NCBI GenBank assembly: GCA_910576335.1
Contig: CAJTIU010000033.1
Coordinates: forward strand, 1-47,377
From: Lachnospiraceae bacterium
GTDB taxonomy: Bacteria; Bacillota; Clostridia; Lachnospirales; Lachnospiraceae
DNA length: 47,377 nt
Direction of reading: 5' to 3'
Positions 33,833 to 41,830 of this stretch are shown here, one piece after another. Made by a program: the position numbers and the translations under genes. A model generated the notes under the pieces. The model had not been told where the DNA came from and made no database searches. It saw only the letters and a list, made by a program, of their open reading frames with translations. Within the stretch, counting starts at the first letter, position 1, and every line of letters begins with the position of its first letter.

Positions 33833-33900
33833 AATTTGGTTATCCATCTGCCGATGGAAACAAAATTCGCTTGTTAGGGGACGCCCCTAATACCCCGTAG
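33833..33900. other. Candidate oriT of the conjugation backbone
   Basis: An imperfect inverted repeat (AATTTGGTTATCCATC with GATGGAAACAAAATT, 33833-33866) is followed by TTAGGGG-ACG-CCCCTAA and TACCCCGTAG. The pattern AGGGGAC-GCCCCT-TACCCCG-AG is shared with the site before the first mobC/relaxase (28440-28469). It lies directly upstream of the second mobC and relaxase, with only a small gene between. Confidence 0.6.
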
Positions 33901-33946
33901 AAAAGACCGCCGCCAGAGGACGGCAGGCAGAAAGGAGTTTTTAAGG

Positions 33947-34111
33947 ATGAGTGATTTTATATATTTTATCCTCGGCACAACGCTTGGCGGGATGTTCGGC
34001 GTTGCGTGCATGTGCGTGTTGCAGATTAACAGGCTGTCCGAGGGAAAGGGGGATGCAGATGCGGAAACGGAATGTGCAGATACTGTTCCGACTGACCGAG
34101 GAAGAAGCTGA
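33947..34111 (+). CDS. DUF3789-like small membrane protein (54 aa)
   Basis: ATG 33947 is preceded by AAAGGAG. The peptide begins MSDFIYFILGTTLGGMFGVA and MCVLQINRL, one membrane helix of the DUF3789 type, followed by an acidic tail. Its 3' half overlaps the start of mobC in another frame, so the two are coupled. Function unknown. Confidence 0.7.
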   Translation: MSDFIYFILGTTLGGMFGVACMCVLQINRLSEGKGDADAETECADTVPTDRGRS

Positions 34112-34391
34112 ATACCTCTGCTCCCTTGCAGAGAAATCGGGACGCTCCAGACAAGCCCTGCTCCAGTCAATGGTCATGGGCTATCGGCTCTGCGAGAAGC
34201 CAGACCCAGAGTTTTATAAAATCATGCGGGAGCTGTCGGCAATCGGAAACCGCATCAACCAGCTTGCGGCAAAGGCGAACGCCCTAAACTTTGTGGACAC
34301 GCCGATGCTCTATGACGAAGCCAAGCGGTGGCGGGACTTCCGTCTGGACGTGAGCAGGTGCTACCTTGTTCCGAGGAAGATGTCTGGCTGA
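34059..34391 (+). CDS. mobC: MobC-like relaxosome protein, second copy
   Basis: The 110-residue product (RKRNVQILFRLTEEEAEYLC, then KSGRSRQALLQSMVMG and ELSAIGNRINQLAAKAN) has the ribbon-helix-helix and the MobC core IGNRINQLA. ATG 34059 lies at a good distance from AAAGGGGG; ATG 34053 is too close. Its stop overlaps the relaxase start (TGATG). It differs strongly from the first MobC at 28498. Confidence 0.88.
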   Translation: MRKRNVQILFRLTEEEAEYLCSLAEKSGRSRQALLQSMVMGYRLCEKPDPEFYKIMRELSAIGNRINQLAAKANALNFVDTPMLYDEAKRWRDFRLDVSRCYLVPRKMSG

Positions 34392-35803
34392 TGGCGGTCT
34401 GCGAAATCTGGGACGTAAAGGGCAGGCTCGACCATCCTATCGACTACGCCGAGAACCCAGAAAAGACCGCCAACCCCAAATACAGCAAAGCCGACCTGCA
34501 GGCGATGGGCGATGTGATGAAGTATGCCACCAACAGTGACAAGACCGAGCAGCAGTTTTTTGTCACGGGCGTAAACTGCGACCCGTCTACGGCAAGGGAC
34601 GAGATGATGATAGCCAAAGCACAATGGAACGACCAGAGCGAAATAGTCTGCTACCACGGATTCCAGAGCTTTAAGGCAGGCGAGGTCACGCCAGAGCAGG
34701 CACATGAAGTCGGCGTGAAGCTGGCGGAGAAGATGTGGGGCGATAGATTCCAAGTGATTGTGGCGACCCATCTGAATACGGAGTGCCTGCATAACCACTT
34801 TGTTGTCAATTCCGTTTCCTATGTTGACGGAAAGCACTATCACGATAACAAGAAAAATCTGCGGTTATTGCGTAAGCGTTCGGACGAGTTATGCCGTGAG
34901 TATTCCTTATCGGTCATTGAACACCCAAGCGGCAGGAAGAAACCCTATGCTTTATACCAAGCCGAGAAGAACGGTCTGCCCACAAGGGATACCGTGGCAC
35001 GGCAGGCGGTGGACGAAGCAATCTCAAAATCGTTTACGCTGAAAGACTTTGACCGCCAGTTGTCGGAAATGGGATACCGCATCAATTTTGACCCCAACCG
35101 CAAATACTGGACGATTATCTGTAAAGGTTGGGAAAGACCGAAGCGGCTCTATAAGCTCGGCGAGGATTACACCAACGAGAGGATTTTAGAGCGTATCAAG
35201 GAAAATTCCTATGCGGTCAAATTCCAGAGCTTTTCCAAAGAGCAGCCGCAGGTCAGAGTGTACCGTGTCCGTGGCTCTCTGAAAGACGCAAAGAAAATCG
35301 GCGGCTTGCGTGGGCTGTATCTCCATTACTGTTACAGGCTCGGCATTTTGCCAAAGAAGAAACAACAGAACTATGCAAGGCTTCACTATCTTCTGAAAGA
35401 CGACTTGATGAAGATGGAAGCCATCACAGACGAAACAAGGCTGCTCTGCCGCAACCATATCGACACGGCGGAGCAGCTTTTGTCCTATAAAGGCTCTCTG
35501 GAATCCGAGATGCAGGAGCTGACCGAACAGCGTAAGGGGCTTTACTCCCAATCCCGAAAATCAGTCGGGGAAGAAAAAGAAGCGGTCAAGGCTCGGCTGT
35601 CGGAAATCACAGAGCGGATGAAAACATTGCGGAAAGAGGTCAGATTGTGTGAGGGAATCGAAGCCCGCAGCGATGCCCTCAAGGAAAAATTAACTGTCAT
35701 ACGGGCAGACGAAAATGAACAGCAAAGAAAGGAGCTGATGAAGCATGAACACAGGCGGCGAAGCGGCAGAGCAAATCGTAAGGATGAGCTTGGAGGGATT
35801 TGA
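34391..35803 (+). CDS. Relaxase of the MOB-P type, backbone copy
   Basis: The 470-residue protein starts AVCEIWDVKGRLDHPIDYAE and resembles the first relaxase in layout: an N-terminal nicking domain, a YWTIICKGW middle region and a helical, basic C-terminus. The metal motif here reads THLNTECLHNHFVVNSVSY: His134 and His136 are present, but the first His of the HLHNH triplet is a Cys (132). It should act on the oriT candidate at 33833. It overlaps PcfB by 59 bases. Whether the Cys variant nicks normally is uncertain. Confidence 0.88.
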   Translation: MAVCEIWDVKGRLDHPIDYAENPEKTANPKYSKADLQAMGDVMKYATNSDKTEQQFFVTGVNCDPSTARDEMMIAKAQWNDQSEIVCYHGFQSFKAGEVTPEQAHEVGVKLAEKMWGDRFQVIVATHLNTECLHNHFVVNSVSYVDGKHYHDNKKNLRLLRKRSDELCREYSLSVIEHPSGRKKPYALYQAEKNGLPTRDTVARQAVDEAISKSFTLKDFDRQLSEMGYRINFDPNRKYWTIICKGWERPKRLYKLGEDYTNERILERIKENSYAVKFQSFSKEQPQVRVYRVRGSLKDAKKIGGLRGLYLHYCYRLGILPKKKQQNYARLHYLLKDDLMKMEAITDETRLLCRNHIDTAEQLLSYKGSLESEMQELTEQRKGLYSQSRKSVGEEKEAVKARLSEITERMKTLRKEVRLCEGIEARSDALKEKLTVIRADENEQQRKELMKHEHRRRSGRANRKDELGGI

Positions 35804-36605
35804 GGTCGCAGCCAAAATCACGGGGGCGGGTGCGAAGAATATCGCCATCCTGCTTTACTCTATTCTGAAAGAGGAACAGAAAACCAAAGGAAAGGCAAGG
35901 CTCACAAATATGCTCCGCTCTGGAAAGGAGCTGAAAGTCTTTACCGTAAAAAGCGGCGACTTAAAGAAGTTTACGCAGGAAGCGAAGAAATACGGCGTAC
36001 TCTACTGTGTCTTAGCGGACAGGGGAAATAAAGACCCCAATGCGGAGGTGGATGTGATAGCCCGTGCGGAGGACGCATCAAAAATCAGCCGCATCGTGGA
36101 GCGTTTCAATCTTGCTTCTGTAGATACCGCTTCTATCGTGAACGAAGCGGAGAAATCGAAAGGAGAAAAGGGCAAGACGAAAAATGCCAAGACAGCAGGA
36201 GAAAAGGACGCAGGAGCAAAGGACGGTCAGCCAGAGCCAGACATTGGCGTGCAGGAAAAGGCGGAGAAAGACAGGCTCATGGACGCTTTGATGGGCAAGC
36301 CAATAAAGAAAGAAGAAAATGCCCCAAACCCCTCATTGGCAAAGACAGAAAAATCCCCTCTGTCCGAGCCTACCTTAAAGCAGCAAAGGAAGTCCGCAGA
36401 GGGGGCTACTATGACTAAGGCGGAAAAACCGTCAGTCAGGGAAGAACTGCGGAAGATAAAGGAGGGCAGAAAGGAGCAGGAAGCGGACATTTCCCTTGCA
36501 AAAGAGAAATCTTCTGACAGGGCAAAGAAACCAACCGCAGGAAAGACGGAGCATAAACAGCCCCAGAAGCGGAAACGGAAACCAAAATCGAAAGGAGCAA
36601 GATAA
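35745..36605 (+). CDS. pcfB: PcfB-family conjugation protein (DUF3801)
   Basis: The 286-residue product has the DUF3801/PcfB domain at its N-terminus (residues about 1-130: AAEQIVRMSLEGFEVAAKIT and YGVLYCVLADRGNKDPNAEV), followed by a long, very Lys/Glu-rich disordered tail ending KRKRKPKSKGAR. PcfB of pCF10 links the relaxosome to the coupling protein. The start lies inside the relaxase gene; AAAGGAG precedes the ATG. The basic tail would suit DNA contact. Confidence 0.88.
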   Translation: MNTGGEAAEQIVRMSLEGFEVAAKITGAGAKNIAILLYSILKEEQKTKGKARLTNMLRSGKELKVFTVKSGDLKKFTQEAKKYGVLYCVLADRGNKDPNAEVDVIARAEDASKISRIVERFNLASVDTASIVNEAEKSKGEKGKTKNAKTAGEKDAGAKDGQPEPDIGVQEKAEKDRLMDALMGKPIKKEENAPNPSLAKTEKSPLSEPTLKQQRKSAEGATMTKAEKPSVREELRKIKEGRKEQEADISLAKEKSSDRAKKPTAGKTEHKQPQKRKRKPKSKGAR

Positions 36606-36608
36606 CCT

Positions 36609-37472
36609 ATGAGTATCTATGATGTATTCAGCGGCGGCAGCAGAGCCTTTAACAAAGAGGAATGGGCTGCCCAAAAGCAGGAGCAGCGGAAAGAAGCCTA
36701 TGAGCTGATTGACAGTACCTGCTCTGAAATGATGGCGAATGGCGACAGCTTCCGCCAGTACCTTGACGTGCAGGGGCATTTTGACCGTTACTCCGTCAAA
36801 AATGCAATTCTGGTGTCGGCACAGATGCCCGAAGCGACGCAGTTAAAAGATTATGGCAGTTGGAAACAGAGCCGTGTCTATGTGGATAAGGACGCACAGA
36901 AAGTGACTATCCTTGAGCCTGGGAAAGAGTACCAGCGTGACGACGGCTCAAAGGCGGTCGGCTACAACGCTAAGATAGTTTATGACGTTTCCCAGACCTC
37001 GGCAAAGGACAGGCAGCAGCCGCAGGAGCAGAAAACCATGCGGGAGCTTGTGTCGGCGATGATTGACGCAAGCCCCGTTTCCTTTGTGCCAGTCGATGAC
37101 CTTGAGCTGCCTGCGTTCTATGACAGCTCACAGCAGACCATCTTCATCAAGACGGGGCTTTCCGAGGAACAGCTTTTTGTCAGTATGGCAAAGGAAGTGT
37201 CGGCGGCGGTCTTTGACTGTAAGCATAAGGAGAGCCGTGATGATTCCGATTTCAAATCATTCTGCGTCGCCTATATGGTAAGCTCCCGTTACGGCGTGGA
37301 CACAAAGGGATTCCGCTTTGACAAGCTCCCGAAAGAATTTGAGGGCATGGAAACGCAGGCGTTCAAGGGGGAGCTTGGCTCGATGCGTGACGTACTCGGA
37401 GAAATCCAGTCGGATATGTATAAGAGCCTTGAGAAGAACAAGCCGCCCAAATCCAAAGAGCAGGAACGCTAA
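36609..37472 (+). CDS. ArdC-like protein without a visible zinc site
   Basis: The 287-residue product contains an ArdC N-terminal-like ssDNA-binding region (FDRYSVKNAILVSAQMPEAT, then LKDYGSWKQSRVYV, EPGKEYQRDD). ArdC proteins protect incoming DNA from restriction and normally carry a metallopeptidase HExxH motif; here the corresponding helix reads LFVSMAKEVSAAVFD, lacking the His residues. It sits between PcfB and VirD4, as in related ICEs, so a structural or DNA-binding role in transfer is likely. Confidence 0.75.
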   Translation: MSIYDVFSGGSRAFNKEEWAAQKQEQRKEAYELIDSTCSEMMANGDSFRQYLDVQGHFDRYSVKNAILVSAQMPEATQLKDYGSWKQSRVYVDKDAQKVTILEPGKEYQRDDGSKAVGYNAKIVYDVSQTSAKDRQQPQEQKTMRELVSAMIDASPVSFVPVDDLELPAFYDSSQQTIFIKTGLSEEQLFVSMAKEVSAAVFDCKHKESRDDSDFKSFCVAYMVSSRYGVDTKGFRFDKLPKEFEGMETQAFKGELGSMRDVLGEIQSDMYKSLEKNKPPKSKEQER

Positions 37473-37487
37473 TCGGAGGTGCAGACC

Positions 37488-37685
37488 ATGAAAGAAGAAC
37501 GATACCATCTGGCATTGGATAAATATGATAAAAACATTGTCCTCAATGCCCTCAATACCCTGCGGACGCAACAGATACAGGAGGAACGCCCCACCGAGCC
37601 TGTTGACGAGCTGATAAGCAGGGTGGCATACGCCCCGACCAAGAAAGTAAAGGTCGCCCCGTGCAAGTGCCATGAAGAACGGTGA
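37488..37685 (+). CDS. Hypothetical small protein (65 aa) before virD4
   Basis: ATG 37488 follows CGGAGGTGCAG. The product (KEERYHLALDKYDKNIVLNA and onwards) is helical and ends in a basic, Cys-containing stretch (KVKVAPCKCHEER). Its last 14 bases overlap the virD4 start. It is conserved in position in this ICE type; the function is unknown. Confidence 0.75.
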   Translation: MKEERYHLALDKYDKNIVLNALNTLRTQQIQEERPTEPVDELISRVAYAPTKKVKVAPCKCHEER

Positions 37686-39465
37686 CGACTATAAGGCAGG
37701 CTTAATCCTCTCTTTATGCGGCATTATCCCTGTTGTGTGGATTGCCCTGCTGACAGCCCCTTATGTCAGCGGCGGCATCGTGGAGATAATCGGCAACTTA
37801 TCCGTGGCAGTCGAGAATCCGTTTTCCATAACGGTGTGTGGGGACAGCGTAAGGACTGTCCTTATTTTTCTGCTTGCCTATGGCATGGGAATCGGCGTTT
37901 ATTTCTCCACACGCAGGAACTACCGCAAGGGGGAGGAACACGGCTCTGCTAAATGGGGCAACGTAGGTGCTTTGAATAAAAAGTACCGAGATAAGAACGC
38001 ATCAGAAAACAAGCTGCTGACCCAGAGCGTCCGCATCGGGCTTGACGGGAAGAAACACCGCAGAAATCTGAATATCCTTGTGGTGGGCGGCTCTGGTGCA
38101 GGAAAGACCAGATTTTTTTGTAAGCCGAATGTCATGCAGTGCAACACTTCAATGGTAATCTTAGACCCCAAAGGCGAGATTGTCCGTGACACGGGAGGGC
38201 TGCTTGAGAAGAAAGGCTATGAGGTGCGTGTCCTCGACCTTATCAATATGCACAGAAGCCATTGTTACAATCCGTTTGTCTATCTTCGGAACGACAATGA
38301 TGTGCAGAGGTTGGTAACGAATTTATTCAAGGCGACCACGCCGAAAGGAAGCCAGTCGCAAGACCCGTTCTGGGACACGGCGGCGAGTATGTTGCTTCTA
38401 TCCCTTGTGTTTTATCTGAAATACGAAGCCCCGCCAGAGGAACAGAATTTCCCGATGGTGATGGAGCTTTTAAGGGCAGGCGAGGTAAGGGAGGATGACG
38501 ACGGCTATGTAAGCCCGCTTGACGAGCTGTTTGACCGTTTGGCGATGGTGAACCCAGAGCATATCGCTTTGAAATATTACCGTGATTACCACAGCGGAAG
38601 TGCCAAGACACTAAAGAGCATCCAGATAACCCTTGCCGCACGGCTTGAGAAGTTCAATCTGGAAAGCCTTGCATCTCTGACCGCCACGGACGAGCTTGAT
38701 TTGCCGTCTTTGGGCGAGAAGAAAGTTGCTTTATTTGCATTGATACCAGACAACGACACCAGTTTTAATTTTTTGGTAAGCATTCTTTATACGCAGCTAT
38801 TCCAACAATTATTTTATCTTGCCGACCATAAGTACGGCGGGAGTCTGCCCGTCCATTGCCAGTTTATTATGGACGAATTTGCGAACGTCAGTTTGCCCGA
38901 TGACTTTGACAAGATACTGTCAGTTATGAGGTCAAGGGGCGTGTCCGTTTCGATTATCCTGCAAAATCTGGCACAGCTGAAAGCCCTGTTTGAGAAACAG
39001 TGGGAAAGCATTGTCGGCAATGCCGATGAGTTCCTCTATCTGGGCGGCAACGAGCAGAGTACCCATAAGTTTGTGAGCGAGCTACTCGGAAAATCTACGA
39101 TAGACACGAACACCTACGGGAAAAGCTCTGGACGGAGCGGCAACTATTCCACCAACTACCAGATTTCGGGGCGTGAGCTTTTAACCCCAGACGAAGTGCG
39201 TATGCTTGACAACCGCTACGCACTTCTTTTTGTGCGTGGGGAACGCCCTGTCATGGATTTAAAGTATGACATTTTAAAACACCCGAATGTGAAACTGACT
39301 GCCGACGGAGGGAAGCCGCCGTATATCCACGGAGAGCCGACACAGGCAGTCGCAACCCTTGTGTTTGACGGGGATATTCCTAAGAACGCCGTGAGCGTGG
39401 AAGCCGTCAGCACTTCCTATGAGCTTCTGTCCGATGAGGACTTGGAAGAAATATTCAATTTATAA
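37672..39465 (+). CDS. virD4: VirD4/TraG-family type IV coupling protein
   Basis: The 597-residue ATPase has two N-terminal membrane segments (about 9-35 and 60-80), Walker A GGSGAGKT (139-146), the ILDPKGEIVRDTGG region, and Walker B FIMDEFAN (D401, E402), followed by VSIILQNLAQLKALF and WESIVGNADEFLYLGG. It couples the relaxosome to the secretion channel and drives DNA transfer. The start lies within the preceding small gene. Confidence 0.95.
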   Translation: MKNGDDYKAGLILSLCGIIPVVWIALLTAPYVSGGIVEIIGNLSVAVENPFSITVCGDSVRTVLIFLLAYGMGIGVYFSTRRNYRKGEEHGSAKWGNVGALNKKYRDKNASENKLLTQSVRIGLDGKKHRRNLNILVVGGSGAGKTRFFCKPNVMQCNTSMVILDPKGEIVRDTGGLLEKKGYEVRVLDLINMHRSHCYNPFVYLRNDNDVQRLVTNLFKATTPKGSQSQDPFWDTAASMLLLSLVFYLKYEAPPEEQNFPMVMELLRAGEVREDDDGYVSPLDELFDRLAMVNPEHIALKYYRDYHSGSAKTLKSIQITLAARLEKFNLESLASLTATDELDLPSLGEKKVALFALIPDNDTSFNFLVSILYTQLFQQLFYLADHKYGGSLPVHCQFIMDEFANVSLPDDFDKILSVMRSRGVSVSIILQNLAQLKALFEKQWESIVGNADEFLYLGGNEQSTHKFVSELLGKSTIDTNTYGKSSGRSGNYSTNYQISGRELLTPDEVRMLDNRYALLFVRGERPVMDLKYDILKHPNVKLTADGGKPPYIHGEPTQAVATLVFDGDIPKNAVSVEAVSTSYELLSDEDLEEIFNL

Positions 39466-39479
39466 GGAGGATTTACCCT

Positions 39480-39836
39480 ATGAAACTTTTTAAGAAGAAC
39501 GAGAACAGCCAGAGCAAAGCAACCCAGAAACTGCCGATGGGCAGAAAAGCAAGAAAAGCGTTTGCCGTGTATGCCGCTTTGGTATGCTGCATGGTCTTTG
39601 GCACGACAACAGCCTTTGCCGCCAATGACCCGATTGCCGTGGTAAACAACCTGTCAAACTTTATCTTCGGTCTGATTAAGGCTGTCGGGATGATTATGCT
39701 CGGCTTCGGCATCGTGCAGGTGGGCTTGTCGCTGAAATCCCACGACCCGTCCCAGAGGGCGAACGGCTTTCTGACCCTTGCGGGCGGCGTTGTGATTACC
39801 TTTGCAAAAGAGATTCTGACCCTTATCACAGGCTAA
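39480..39836 (+). CDS. Maff2-family VirB2-like membrane protein
   Basis: The 118-residue product begins with a signal-like segment (KAFAVYAALVCCMVFG, TTTAFAAND at about 35-48), followed by two hydrophobic segments. This is the layout of the small Maff2/VirB2-like pilin-type protein found between virD4 and the VirB6-like gene in this ICE class. AAGGAGGATTTACCC precedes the ATG. Confidence 0.82.
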   Translation: MKLFKKNENSQSKATQKLPMGRKARKAFAVYAALVCCMVFGTTTAFAANDPIAVVNNLSNFIFGLIKAVGMIMLGFGIVQVGLSLKSHDPSQRANGFLTLAGGVVITFAKEILTLITG

Positions 39837-39888
39837 TGCAAGGCAATAAGACAGCAGATTGAAATAGCAGGCTGATATATAAGACAGG

Positions 39889-39930
39889 GATAACGGGGCA
39901 GATCCGCCCTGCGGAACTTGCCCCGCTATC
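39889..39930 (+). other. Nested GC-rich hairpin between the Maff2 and VirB6-like genes
   Basis: GATA, CGGGGCA and TCCGC pair in order with GCGGA, TGCCCCG and TATC around a CCT loop, leaving only small bulges. No T-run follows. It lies in the only sizable gap of this operon (39837-39955) and may set mRNA ratios by processing or attenuation. Confidence 0.6.
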
Positions 39931-39955
39931 CAATTTTAAGAACGGAGGTGGTCGA

Positions 39956-40792
39956 ATGTCAGATAACTGGGTAGTCCAGAACTTGGAGAACGCCCTTAAC
40001 ACTTGGAATGAGAAGTTAGCCGAGATATGGCAGCTCATTACCCAGTCCCCAGAGAATTTCAAAGGCGGTGCGATATGGAAAGTCATTGTTGACATCCACG
40101 GTGCATTGCAGGCAATCGGGCTTGCCCTGCTCGTGCTGTTCTTTGTCGTAGGCGTGATGCGTACCTGCGGCGACTTCGCACAGGTCAAGAAGCCCGAACA
40201 CGCATTGAAGCTGTTTATCCGTTTCGCACTTGCCAAAGGTGCGGTGACTTACGGCTTGGAGCTGATGATGGCTCTGTTTCAGATAGTGCAGGGCGTGATT
40301 TCCACGATCATGAAAGCCGCAGGCTTCGGCACGGCACAAAAGACGGTACTCCCGCAGGAGATTGTGACTGCGGTTGAGGACTGCGGCTTTTTCGAGAGCA
40401 TCCCTTTATGGGCGGTTACGCTGATAGGCGGGCTGTTCATCACGGTATTGTCGTTTATTATGATAATGTCGGTGTACGGCAGGTTTTTCAAGCTGTATCT
40501 TTATACCGCAATCGCCCCTGTCCCTCTGTCCTCTTTTGCAGGAGAGCCGAGCCAGAATGTGGGCAGGAGCTTTATCAAGAGCTATTGTGCCGTGTGTCTT
40601 GAGGGTGCAATCATCGTGCTTGCCTGCATTATCTTTTCGGTGTTTGCGGCTTCCCCGCCAGTGGTCAATCCCGATGCGGCTGCGGTCACAATGGTGTGGG
40701 GCTATATCGGGGAACTGGTGTTCAATATGCTCGTCCTTGTCGGTGCGGTCAAGATGGCAGACCGTGTCGTGCGTGAAATGATGGGCTTGTAA
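39956..40792 (+). CDS. VirB6/TrbL-like channel protein
   Basis: The 278-residue protein has about six membrane segments (for example AIGLALLVLFFVVGVM, LMMALFQIVQGVISTI, AVTLIGGLFITVLSFIMIM, AIIVLACIIFSVFAAS) and the conserved stretch YTAIAPVPLSSFAGE followed by GRSFIKSYCAVCLEGA. It forms part of the inner membrane channel of the type IV secretion system. GAACGGAGGTGG precedes the ATG. Confidence 0.88.
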   Translation: MSDNWVVQNLENALNTWNEKLAEIWQLITQSPENFKGGAIWKVIVDIHGALQAIGLALLVLFFVVGVMRTCGDFAQVKKPEHALKLFIRFALAKGAVTYGLELMMALFQIVQGVISTIMKAAGFGTAQKTVLPQEIVTAVEDCGFFESIPLWAVTLIGGLFITVLSFIMIMSVYGRFFKLYLYTAIAPVPLSSFAGEPSQNVGRSFIKSYCAVCLEGAIIVLACIIFSVFAASPPVVNPDAAAVTMVWGYIGELVFNMLVLVGAVKMADRVVREMMGL

Positions 40793-40804
40793 AGGAGGGG
40801 ACGG

Positions 40805-41014
40805 ATGAAACGTGTTTATATTTTTAAGGACGGAGTACAGCAGGCAAGCACAGCCACAAAGGAAAGTGCGGTTGACCTTATCCGCCAGTACCAGAAACAG
40901 GAAACACACCCGATGCTTCGGGCGGAGTTCAGCATCATTGTGGGAGAGGAAGAATTTATCCCCTATCCGTCGCAGAAGAAGCCGCCTAAGAGAAAATTTG
41001 GAATGGAGCGATAG
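40805..41014 (+). CDS. Small conserved conjugation-operon protein (69 aa)
   Basis: ATG 40805 follows AAAGGAGGGGACGG. The product starts MKRVYIFKDGVQQAS and ends with a basic PPKRKFGMER tail. It is soluble and of unknown function; genes like it sit between the VirB6-like and PrgI genes in related elements. Confidence 0.7.
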   Translation: MKRVYIFKDGVQQASTATKESAVDLIRQYQKQETHPMLRAEFSIIVGEEEFIPYPSQKKPPKRKFGMER

Positions 41015-41025
41015 GAGGTGCTGCT

Positions 41026-41328
41026 TTGTACGATTTTGAAACGGAATACCGCAGGATATTTGAAACGCCGCTTGAGGAAATCAAAGAGGATATATTTTTT
41101 CGGGCGGATAATTTTGAAAATGAAAAGTGGTACGGGGATTTGCAGATGTATCTGGCAATCGGCGTCTGCAAGCCAGAGAAAGATTGCGTGTCAGATTTGC
41201 AGAAAGCCTTGAAAGTTTTAGGCTTTTCTACCTGCATGAGGGAGAATGACGGGGAGATGTTTTTAATCCCCCAGAGGGAAAGGCAGAAGCAGACCCCGCC
41301 CCGCCATAAACAGGAAATGGAACGATAG
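41026..41328 (+). CDS. Hypothetical protein (100 aa) in the conjugation operon
   Basis: Read from TTG 41026, five bases after GGAGGTG, the product begins YDFETEYRRIFETPLEEIKE and carries three Cys residues. It has no membrane segment. It lies between the 69-residue protein and PrgI in the same transcript. No function is recognised. Confidence 0.7.
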   Translation: MYDFETEYRRIFETPLEEIKEDIFFRADNFENEKWYGDLQMYLAIGVCKPEKDCVSDLQKALKVLGFSTCMRENDGEMFLIPQRERQKQTPPRHKQEMER

Positions 41329-41341
41329 GAGGTGTTTATGA

Positions 41342-41830
41342 TTGGAAGTAAAGATAAATAAGGAAATCCGCAATTACACGGAGAGTATGTTTTTCGGGCT
41401 GTCGATGCGGCAGTTCCTTTTTTCTGTCCTTGCCTGCGGCGTGGCGGTAGGCTTGTTTTTCCTGCTCCGTGGGAAGTTCGGGACGGAAACCGTAAGTTGG
41501 ATGTGTGTTCTGGGTGCTTCGCCCTTTGCGGTGATGGGATTTGTAAAATACAACGGCATGACCGCAGAGCAGTTTGTGTGGGCATGGATAAAGTCGGAGT
41601 TCATCATGCCGAAAAAGCTCCTGTTTGTGCCAGAGAATTTATATTACGAAGCAATGAAGAACGCCATTGAAGCCCATGAAAAGGGAACGCCCGCCGTGCA
41701 GAAAAAGCGGAAGAAACGGAAACGCAGGGCGAAAAGGCGTAAGGAAGCAAGGAAACGGAGAAAGCAGGCTGAAAAAGCAAGAAAGAAGAATGAAAAAGTA
41801 AGAAAGCGTAAGGAGGCAGACTATGATTAA
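41342..41830 (+). CDS. prgI: PrgI-family membrane protein
   Basis: The 162-residue protein has the PrgI pattern: VKINKEIRNYTESMFFGLSM, two adjacent membrane helices (about 22-42 and 50-68), and EQFVWAWIKSEFIMPKKL. It ends in an extremely basic Lys/Arg tail (about 120-155). PrgI pairs with VirB4 in Gram-positive type IV secretion. The start is TTG 41342, seven bases from GGAGGTG; an ATG four bases earlier opens only an eight-codon frame. It overlaps virB4 by eight bases. Confidence 0.88.
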   Translation: MEVKINKEIRNYTESMFFGLSMRQFLFSVLACGVAVGLFFLLRGKFGTETVSWMCVLGASPFAVMGFVKYNGMTAEQFVWAWIKSEFIMPKKLLFVPENLYYEAMKNAIEAHEKGTPAVQKKRKKRKRRAKRRKEARKRRKQAEKARKKNEKVRKRKEADYD

